Of a stretch of 12,025 bases of DNA, positions 1-5,847 are shown piece by piece (position 1 is the first letter of the stretch; every line of letters begins with the position of its first letter). The notes under the pieces were generated by a model. The model did not search any database. It saw only the letters and a list, made by a program, of their open reading frames with translations, and had not been told where the DNA came from. Source of the DNA: CAZAFM01 sp964484395 (GTDB taxonomy: Bacteria > Campylobacterota > Campylobacteria > Campylobacterales > CAZAFM01); assembly GCA_964484395.1 (NCBI GenBank), contig CAZAFM010000073.1:1-12025 (forward strand). The letters run 5' to 3'. Both the position numbers and the translations under genes were made by a program.

Positions 1-777
1 AAGAGTTATTTCACTTCCCTTATCCGTATTTGAAATCAAATAAAATGTAATATCTCCAAAAAGATTTTCTTCTTGTAATTCTTCAATTGTTTTGTAAATA
101 AAATTTTCAAAGATATTAATTTTTGAATCAACAAGCGAATCAACATTTTTTACAATATTAGCATTGAAAATTTCAATATTTTCTTCACTCCAAAACTTAT
201 TTATCTCTTCATTATTGCTAATCATAAATCCCATACGACCAGATGTTTTTTGCATATTAATCGGTACAAAGAATAGTGATGTCATACACTCTTTACACAC
301 TAAAAATTGATTTGAAAAATTTGAAGTAAAATTTGCATTACTATTACCAGTAGTCAGAGGTAAAATAGTTTTACTAACACTACATAAATCATCTTTTTTC
401 CCACAAGCTAAACAATAGCCATTTTTTGATTCTTTTATTAAATTATTATATTGTTCTAATGAAAATCTTAATCTAGCTTCTTTTTTCTTTATATCTGTTG
501 GGAATGCTCGAACAAGTGATTGATTAGTAAACTTTGAATTAGAGGAAAAAACTTGTCCTATTCGTCCACTTGTTTTAAATATATAAATATTAAAAAGCTT
601 TTTAACCTCTTGTTCCAACTCTTCAAAACTATCAAACTTGTCCTTGCCACAAAATTCAATAAGCCCAAGTCTTCCAATCTCTACCATCGGGTCACCAACT
701 GGCTGTGAAAAATCTAAACTAAAACTTTCATATTTCATAGTATCATCATCCATCTCAAATAGTTTAGCATGCTTCAT
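1..777 (-). CDS. cst1: Cas8b1/Cst1-like CXXC...CXXC protein, type I-B Cascade large subunit (C-terminus cut by window edge)
   Basis: An open frame of 259 codons starts at ATG (777-775) and runs without a stop to base 1, so the C-terminal part lies outside the window. The start overlaps the cas6 stop as ATGA, which implies translational coupling. Two zinc-binding-type pairs are visible: CLAC at residues 122-125 and CKEC at 161-164, about 35 residues apart. This is the hallmark of the Cst1 (CXXC_CXXC) family, the large subunit of Neap-type I-B Cascade that takes part in PAM recognition and target binding. The GRLGLIEF stretch near residue 35 fits the usual start of these proteins. Position directly after cas6 matches the usual cas6-cas8-cas7-cas5-cas3 order, so the rest of the operon should lie to the left. 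Composition is unlike its neighbours: bases 1-180 are about 22% GC by hand count and Ile is mostly ATT rather than ATA. Family assignment rests on the cysteine pattern and context, and another Cas8 subfamily is possible. Confidence 0.68.
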   Translation of the reverse strand, partial: MKHAKLFEMDDDTMKYESFSLDFSQPVGDPMVEIGRLGLIEFCGKDKFDSFEELEQEVKKLFNIYIFKTSGRIGQVFSSNSKFTNQSLVRAFPTDIKKKEARLRFSLEQYNNLIKESKNGYCLACGKKDDLCSVSKTILPLTTGNSNANFTSNFSNQFLVCKECMTSLFFVPINMQKTSGRMGFMISNNEEINKFWSEENIEIFNANIVKNVDSLVDSKINIFENFIYKTIEELQEENLFGDITFYLISNTDKGSEITL

Positions 778-1487
778 CTCCCCACCTCCACATACCCAAA
801 TCCAAGGCTATTTTTCTCTAGTAGACCTACAGATAGTGCAAGACTTGCGAGTTTTTGTGAGACCTCATCGCTGTTTATTCCTAGTTGAAATTTATTGCCA
901 ACTATCTTGCCTCCTTTGTAGTTTACAAAGATAGGCTTTTGGTTTTTGATAGCAAAGAGGTTTATAAAGTCAGCAGGGGCTTTTATCTCTTTTCCAAAAA
1001 ACTGCTTGTGCTTTTTCTCTAAGTTGTCTTTTATCTGCTTTTGCAGTCTATCTATATCACCCCTCTCTATATCCCAGTACATCACTTTATCATTGACTTT
1101 CTCAGGGAGGCTTAGGACTGCTGGGGTTTTTGAGATTAGCTTGTCTATATAGGCGTAGTTTAGCTTTTTTATATCGCTGTTTTTTATATCAAAATCAAGC
1201 CCCTTGTAGTTCATCAGAGCCATTAGCACATCAAAAAGCAACTCTTGAGAGAAAGATACGATAGGTAGCCTATACTCTCTTCCTTTTTTGTACACCTTGT
1301 CCTTTTCTATTGGGTGGATAGCTCCTATACAGTAGGGTTTGAAGCCCTTTTGCCTATGCATCTGCTTTGTTTTGGGAAAAGCATCTATAGCTTGGTTGAT
1401 ATTTTCTCGTGAGAGTGTCTCTATGAGGTTTGGTAGGTATATATCCCTTTTTAGCAGGATAGTTAGATCACATCTATAGGTAGTCAC
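774..1487 (-). CDS. cas6: CRISPR-associated endoribonuclease Cas6
   Basis: This gene encodes a 237-residue protein, a normal Cas6 length. Cas6 cuts the long CRISPR transcript inside each repeat to release crRNAs, which are then handed to Cascade. The sequence shows the conserved N-terminal motif with H44 and K50 in MHRQKGFKPYCIG, equivalent to the catalytic His and Lys of archaeal Cas6. It also shows the C-terminal glycine-rich loop (G221 to G231, ending LGFGYVEV) typical of the second RAMP ferredoxin-like fold. The start is GTG at 1487, supported by AAAGGAG six bases upstream. The gene is first in the visible operon and its TGA overlaps the next gene's ATG. Base composition and codons (ATA, CTA, AGA; about 37% GC over 901-1080) match the rest of the window, unlike the following cas8. 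Family identity is clear; subtype I-B is inferred from the neighbour. Confidence 0.9.
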   Translation of the reverse strand: MTTYRCDLTILLKRDIYLPNLIETLSRENINQAIDAFPKTKQMHRQKGFKPYCIGAIHPIEKDKVYKKGREYRLPIVSFSQELLFDVLMALMNYKGLDFDIKNSDIKKLNYAYIDKLISKTPAVLSLPEKVNDKVMYWDIERGDIDRLQKQIKDNLEKKHKQFFGKEIKAPADFINLFAIKNQKPIFVNYKGGKIVGNKFQLGINSDEVSQKLASLALSVGLLEKNSLGFGYVEVGR

Positions 1488-1519
1488 TGTTTACTCCTTT
1501 TGTTTAGTAAGTCTATTTT

Positions 1520-1546
1520 GACACTACGCCTAGACAGCGTGGTGTC
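1520..1546. repeat. 27-bp inverted repeat in the predicted cas6 leader
   Basis: Two 10-base arms, GACACTACGC (1520-1529) and GCGTGGTGTC (1537-1546), pair across a 7-base loop. Nine pairs are perfect. The tenth is a G·U pair in plus-strand RNA but an A·C mismatch in minus-strand RNA, which is the sense of cas6. The element lies 33 bases upstream of the cas6 GTG and downstream of the predicted -10 box, so it would sit in the 5' leader. It could be an operator palindrome, an RNA hairpin or a leftover end of a mobile element. No U-run follows directly on either strand, so a simple terminator is unlikely. Confidence 0.6.
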
Positions 1547-1578
1547 CACTTTTAGTTTTAGAGAAAACTTTTATGATT

Positions 1579-1584
1579 ATTCTA
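1579..1584 (-). promoter_or_regulatory. Candidate -10 box for the cas operon
   Basis: TAGAAT read on the minus strand lies in AT-rich DNA, with TTGTAT 15 bases further upstream as a weak -35 candidate. Transcription would begin near 1572 and give a leader of about 85 bases that includes the inverted repeat at 1520-1546. The region 1488-1682 holds no coding sequence. The call rests on motif and position only. Confidence 0.35.
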
Positions 1585-1682
1585 CTAGATTTTTCTTAAA
1601 TACAAAGATTTAGCTTTAATATGACAGGAGTTTTTGGATTGTAGTTATTTTTTTGGTATGTTATTGCGTATGGTTTCTGCTT

Positions 1683-2618
1683 CTAGTCCAGAGACCATGG
1701 TGATTTTGGTGCTTTTCCCATATTTATGACGCCTATTTGGTTTCCCATTCTTGTTTGAATAGCAGGTGAAATCATATCTTTTGAAAACAGCAGAATGTTT
1801 AATGAGCCTCCAAAGTAGAAATTACCAAACTTGGTTTTTCCCTTCGTCACATCTCCACCTACTTCAAAGCAGTTTACCCTATCAGTAACCTCACTATCAC
1901 AAGTATTTAGCACCACAGAGCCAACAGAGTCAAGTCCTACTGGGATGGAGGCTACATATCCAGTTTTTTTCTCTCCAAGCGCATCGTAGTCAACCTTGAT
2001 GACTATCACACCTCTTTGAAAAGCCTGAAACTGGCTAAAGTCAGTCCCAGCTCTACCTACATCACCACTCTTAGGTGCCCAGTTTGGAAAATCAGGATAG
2101 CCAAAAGTCCCAGGAGTGCCTTTAGTCCCACTCTCTACAACCTCAGCGTGAACGACTTTTCCATCTACTGGTGAGTGAAAATGATGATATGTATTTGGCA
2201 TCAAGACACATGAGAGTCCACTTCCGCCTACGAACTTCTTTTTTAGCTCTGGCTTTAGGCTTCCTAGCATATCATTTACTGAGATGGGGATGTTTTTTAC
2301 ATCTAGGATTGTGTTTAAGCCTATAGGATTGTCTACAAACTCTCTTTTGTAACTACCCTCAGATAGTTCTAGTATTTGCACTAGAGGATTCATAATGCAG
2401 TCAGTTGGAGAGACTATCACATAGTCTCGCTCTGGCATTGTTACAGGGCGACTTGGATAGTTTCCATCCTTATCGCTTTTTAGGTTTCTAGCAAAAAACT
2501 CATTCCAGCTTCTATACTTACTAGGATCTGTTATCTCATAGTCCTCTATCTCTATAAGCGGGTCATCTACCCACTCTGCTATCTCCTTTGTGGACTCTTT
2601 TGAGTTCATGAAGCTCAT
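1683..2618 (-). CDS. Pyruvoyl-dependent decarboxylase, phosphatidylserine decarboxylase superfamily (C-terminal catalytic part of an amber-split gene)
   Basis: This 311-residue protein carries the catalytic features of the PSD superfamily (PF02666). SWNEFFARNLK (37-47) is the usual entry motif. SPTD (70-73) holds the triad Asp, YHHFHSP (144-150) holds the triad His (H148), and FGGS (269-272) is the self-cleavage site where S272 would become the pyruvoyl group. It lacks any signal peptide or membrane segment of its own. Its ATG directly follows the TAG of the upstream ORF in the same frame (TAGATG), with no clear ribosome binding site beyond AAAGAG. The two ORFs read as one protein of the PF12588 + PF02666 layout. 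That family includes fungal PsiD, an L-tryptophan decarboxylase, so the substrate may be a free amino acid rather than phosphatidylserine; this is inference. On its own the fragment would stay in the cytoplasm, whereas the joined protein would be exported. Confidence 0.8.
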   Translation of the reverse strand: MSFMNSKESTKEIAEWVDDPLIEIEDYEITDPSKYRSWNEFFARNLKSDKDGNYPSRPVTMPERDYVIVSPTDCIMNPLVQILELSEGSYKREFVDNPIGLNTILDVKNIPISVNDMLGSLKPELKKKFVGGSGLSCVLMPNTYHHFHSPVDGKVVHAEVVESGTKGTPGTFGYPDFPNWAPKSGDVGRAGTDFSQFQAFQRGVIVIKVDYDALGEKKTGYVASIPVGLDSVGSVVLNTCDSEVTDRVNCFEVGGDVTKGKTKFGNFYFGGSLNILLFSKDMISPAIQTRMGNQIGVINMGKAPKSPWSLD

Positions 2619-3074
2619 CTACTCTTTTTGCCACTTTTGCAAAAACTCCGCACCTACACCACTTTGTACAAACGCCGGTCCTGCTTGGTTTTTGTAGTAT
2701 ATCCATGCAAAGTACAGTATGGGATCAAGTGCATTATCAGCGTTTCCATCTATCTTAGGAAGTGCCTCACACCATGTATCAAACATCTCTATCATCTTTT
2801 TATGCAAGCCTTTTCCGCTTCCCGCCTCCTTCCAAGGGTTCTGGCTTGAGCCTTGATATGTGTAGCCTACTGGTAAATTCTCAAGTCCTTTATAGACATT
2901 ATCAAACACTTCTCTTACTTTTTTATCACTCTGATAGCTAGTTTTTAGATACTCTAGTGACCCAGAACAGTAGGGGTCATCCTTTGCTTCTAGTGTACTC
3001 ATCATAGCAAAGCTAGCTAGAAGGATTATAGAATAGAACTTAGTCAATCTCACAAGTTGAAAAACTATCTTCAT
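2619..3074 (-). CDS. Secreted N-terminal domain of a PSD-like decarboxylase (PF12588-type), ended by an in-frame TAG
   Basis: This 151-residue ORF starts with a signal peptide: basic start, hydrophobic core at about 13-24, and likely cleavage after LEA at 28-30. A helical domain follows, with MFDTWCEALP (97-106), LDPILYFAWIYY (116-127), AGPAF (131-135) and FLQKW (144-148). This resembles the accessory domain found in front of the catalytic domain in two-domain PSD-like enzymes such as PsiD. The start is supported by AAGGGTG upstream of the ATG. The ORF stops at TAG (2621-2619) and the catalytic ORF continues in the same frame with no gap. The usual helix ending in an SKES-like motif resumes straight after the stop. 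It is most simply the front part of an interrupted gene. The domain assignment is from remembered family motifs and is less certain than that of the catalytic part. Confidence 0.65.
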   Translation of the reverse strand: MKIVFQLVRLTKFYSIILLASFAMMSTLEAKDDPYCSGSLEYLKTSYQSDKKVREVFDNVYKGLENLPVGYTYQGSSQNPWKEAGSGKGLHKKMIEMFDTWCEALPKIDGNADNALDPILYFAWIYYKNQAGPAFVQSGVGAEFLQKWQKE

Positions 3075-3112
3075 ATTGCACCCTTACAGTTTTTTGTTCA
3101 TATATGGCACTT

Positions 3113-3118
3113 ATTCTA
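3113..3118 (-). promoter_or_regulatory. Candidate -10 box for the PSD-like gene
   Basis: TAGAAT on the minus strand lies in the 70-base gap between the CheW-fusion gene and the secreted decarboxylase. It would give a leader of about 30 bases. There is no convincing -35 box, as is common in this phylum. Read-through from the upstream gene is equally possible. Confidence 0.35.
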
Positions 3119-3144
3119 TCTGAGCCTAGCTTATATACTGCTCT

Positions 3145-5739
3145 TTACTGCTTATCTATCATTAACTGAGAAGAGTTAGGTTGCTTGCCTACTAGATGAC
3201 TAATGATGGCTTTTATGTTTAGTATTGAAAGCATCTCTTTTTTTACATCTCCAGCTTCTGGTTTTACTACAGCGCCGGTTATTGTGGCTCCCAAGCCTGC
3301 ACTTGGCTCTATTGACCTCTTTGGAATACTTGGTGAGTCTTTTACCCTGCTAGCTATGATACCTAGCTTTAGGTTATCTACTTTTGCTAGTATGATGGTA
3401 TCTGTCTCTGGATTGTATGCTTTATCCTCATCGCCCGCATATCCCATCATATTCTTTAGGGTTACTACTGGAACTGTAGAGCCCATATAGTTAATCACAC
3501 CTAGATAGTTCTCATCACTTCCAAGAATAGGGGTTATCTCCTGTCCTGTGATGGAGCATATAACATTACTACTTTGTATACCATACACTCTATCATATAT
3601 ATAAAAAGTAGATATATCCTCAGTCTCCTCATTTCCTTGCACAGATGGGTAGCTATACTCTTTTGCAGATTTTATCTCTTTGCTCGCTTCTTCATAAACC
3701 TTGCCTATATGTATAAATACCAAAGAAACAATATCTTGAACATACCCATCTTTTGTCTTGTACTCTCTATATCCTTTACTCGTACTACTTCCAACTATAT
3801 AGTAGTTGCCTTCATAGGTAATGATTGTTGAGTATCCTTGACCATTTGCTTGACTAAAGAACTTACCTTCTATCTCAATACTACTACCTACCTTAAACCG
3901 GCTCGAACTAGATGCGATAATGCTTTTGTCTCTGTTTGCAAAAAGAGCAAAACACCCCTCAACTATCTCCCCTGCTGCATCTTTTGGAAGTGCATCTTTT
4001 AGCATTGCTTCAAACTCAGGCAGAGAGTCAAAAACAATCCCTATCCCACCTACACACTTTTGAGGCTCTTTGTAGTCCATAATAGGTGCACCGTATATAT
4101 ATGTATGAGCGGATTTGTAGTATTCTGTTTTTTCAAACCGGCTTACACTGTATTTTTGCTGGTCTGTAATATTCAGTGTCTCTTGTACCCATGAAGCTGA
4201 TATTTTCTTCCCTACCTTCCCTCTCTCTTCTGGGTTTGATACAGCTATTATTACTCCATTTGTATCATAGACTATGAGGTTTGTGTAGACTGTGTAGAGG
4301 TTGTTTATATATATCAGAATAGACTCTATATGATTTGCTACTTCTGAGTCTATATCTTCACCAAGATGCTTTCTAAAGTAAGTTGTCAAAGCCCACCATC
4401 TACAGTCATTTGCCCTCTCATAGAGGTTCCTATCCATAATGTCTATTGCTAACTCTGCTTGAAACTCCACATTATCTAAGATAGAGCCTATTACAGTTGT
4501 GTTTAGGTTGGCTATTGACTCTTCAAAAATCCTCTTTGTACTATCACCTGTTTTTGATATTTCGTTTAGAAGCGATTTTGAAAATGTATTGTCACCACTT
4601 TTTGTATTTGCTATCTGGACATTCCCATTCCAAACAGTGCTATTTAGCTCTTTTTGTATTCTTTCAGCTTTTTGTGGGATTGTTTTTAGCTCATCTGGGA
4701 AGAGATTTGAGGTTTTCATCACCGCTTCTAAGACCTTTTCATCTACTTGATAGCTCTTCTGCGCTACCTCTTCAAAAGCCTTATCCAAAGGAGCTAAGAC
4801 ATGACCATACCACCCTAGTCCATAAAAGTCTTGGTAGCCATTTGTAGCACAAGTCTTGACTATGTATTCACGCCCCGCAAAGCGAACTATCCTAAAAGGC
4901 TTTTCAAGCTCCATGCTCATTTTTGCACCTATTGGAATATGGTACTCATCACTTGAAGCTATTACTCTTCCATCTTTATCAAGTATAGTTATCTCAAACC
5001 AATCTTCTTCGCTTTTTAGATTTTCAAAAATCCCCTCCATCTCATTTCTAAACCTAAAAACTAGAGCCAAGACACCTAGAACCTTTGAGTTTGGACTACT
5101 ATCTTCAGTTACTCTATAAGCATAGATAAGTGAAGGTATCTGCTCTACTGTTAAATCAGTAACCCTATATGTCTCCACATACTCAGCACTAGTGTTTATA
5201 GCTTCTTCTATAATAGGGTCACTGCTCTTTTTTACAGGGTTGCTTTCATCAAGTTTTGCTAATACCCTTCCATCACAATCAAGCAAGATAATGTCACTAT
5301 AAACTGAGTATTTAGCTACATAGTCTCTAAATCGCTTACTAATATTCTCCCTCGCCTCTCTCCTCTCTTCTCGCAAATCATCAGTATCAAAAGTTCCCTC
5401 TTTAATATATTTGACAAACGACCTTATATCATCATCAGTTGCTAAGAAGCCTATATCTGCAGTCCTCTCAAAAAGGTTTCTAATAACAATATCAACAGCC
5501 ACTTGAGCCATAGAAGCAAACTCATCTGTTGTTTTTTTGACCGTCTCCTCTGTTAGCTTCTGCATTAGCCCATCAGTTAGTTGCTGAAAAGCATCTCTGG
5601 TGTTAGTCATATCCATACCGATATTTGACATCTGACCCATAAGTGTAAGCAAATCCCATCTTTCTGAGAGTTTGTTTAGACTTGTACTGTACTTATTTAC
5701 ACCTGCTATGTTTTTTAGAAGATCTGAGTATATATCCAT
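3145..5739 (-). CDS. Soluble tandem Cache-like sensor protein with C-terminal CheW domain
   Basis: This protein of about 864 residues is likely a chemotaxis coupling protein with its own sensor modules. Residue numbers below count from the upstream ATG at 5748. The first module spans roughly 80-330 and the second roughly 425-690. Each opens with the same motif (AVDIVIRNLFERTAD at 84-98; AIDIMDRNLYERAND at 434-448) and each has two PAS-like strands-and-turn units of Cache type (LLDCDGRVLA, ILDKDGRVIAS; VYDTNGVIIAVS, FANRDKSIIAS). The C-terminus, about 714-850, reads as CheW: GVINYMGSTVPVVTLKNMMG, then IILAKVDNLKLGIIASRV. No signal peptide or membrane segment is visible, so the sensors would act in the cytoplasm, unlike most Cache domains. 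The start is set at ATG 5739 because AAGG lies nine bases before it; from ATG 5748 the same AAGG would touch the start codon. It follows the histidine kinase gene by about 100 bases. The ligand is unknown. Confidence 0.82.
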   Translation of the reverse strand: MDIYSDLLKNIAGVNKYSTSLNKLSERWDLLTLMGQMSNIGMDMTNTRDAFQQLTDGLMQKLTEETVKKTTDEFASMAQVAVDIVIRNLFERTADIGFLATDDDIRSFVKYIKEGTFDTDDLREERREARENISKRFRDYVAKYSVYSDIILLDCDGRVLAKLDESNPVKKSSDPIIEEAINTSAEYVETYRVTDLTVEQIPSLIYAYRVTEDSSPNSKVLGVLALVFRFRNEMEGIFENLKSEEDWFEITILDKDGRVIASSDEYHIPIGAKMSMELEKPFRIVRFAGREYIVKTCATNGYQDFYGLGWYGHVLAPLDKAFEEVAQKSYQVDEKVLEAVMKTSNLFPDELKTIPQKAERIQKELNSTVWNGNVQIANTKSGDNTFSKSLLNEISKTGDSTKRIFEESIANLNTTVIGSILDNVEFQAELAIDIMDRNLYERANDCRWWALTTYFRKHLGEDIDSEVANHIESILIYINNLYTVYTNLIVYDTNGVIIAVSNPEERGKVGKKISASWVQETLNITDQQKYSVSRFEKTEYYKSAHTYIYGAPIMDYKEPQKCVGGIGIVFDSLPEFEAMLKDALPKDAAGEIVEGCFALFANRDKSIIASSSSRFKVGSSIEIEGKFFSQANGQGYSTIITYEGNYYIVGSSTSKGYREYKTKDGYVQDIVSLVFIHIGKVYEEASKEIKSAKEYSYPSVQGNEETEDISTFYIYDRVYGIQSSNVICSITGQEITPILGSDENYLGVINYMGSTVPVVTLKNMMGYAGDEDKAYNPETDTIILAKVDNLKLGIIASRVKDSPSIPKRSIEPSAGLGATITGAVVKPEAGDVKKEMLSILNIKAIISHLVGKQPNSSQLMIDKQ

Positions 5740-5781
5740 TCTGCCCATCCTTAGAGATACAATTTTGCGTAAACTTGGGAC

Positions 5782-5787
5782 ATTCTA
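5782..5787 (-). promoter_or_regulatory. Candidate -10 box for the Cache-CheW gene
   Basis: TAGAAT on the minus strand is preceded by a T-run and lies within the roughly 100-base gap after the histidine kinase stop. Its leader would be about 35-40 bases. The same hexamer appears at the cas and decarboxylase promoters. It is supported by motif and place only. Confidence 0.35.
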
Positions 5788-5847
5788 CACAAAAAATCGA
5801 ATGGGTCTTTAAAACAACTGCCTATTTTTTAACTAATTGTGACATTA

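Noticed and set aside
638..934. Plus-strand ORF across the cas6-cas8 junction
   Set aside because: It is antisense to two supported cas genes and its translation shows no recognisable features.
1505..1560. The 1520-1546 hairpin as an intrinsic terminator
   Set aside because: The only nearby T-rich stretch is interrupted and spaced away from the stem, and the genes on both sides read on the minus strand, where the stem has an A·C mismatch.
1..1682. A CRISPR array near the cas genes
   Set aside because: No direct repeats of 25-40 bases with regular spacing are visible; the array, if present, lies outside the window.
2619..2621. Genome-wide recoding of TAG as a sense codon
   Set aside because: TAG is the normal terminator of several other genes here (pilT, the histidine kinase, the DJ-1 gene and the catalytic decarboxylase ORF itself), so only a local event is plausible.
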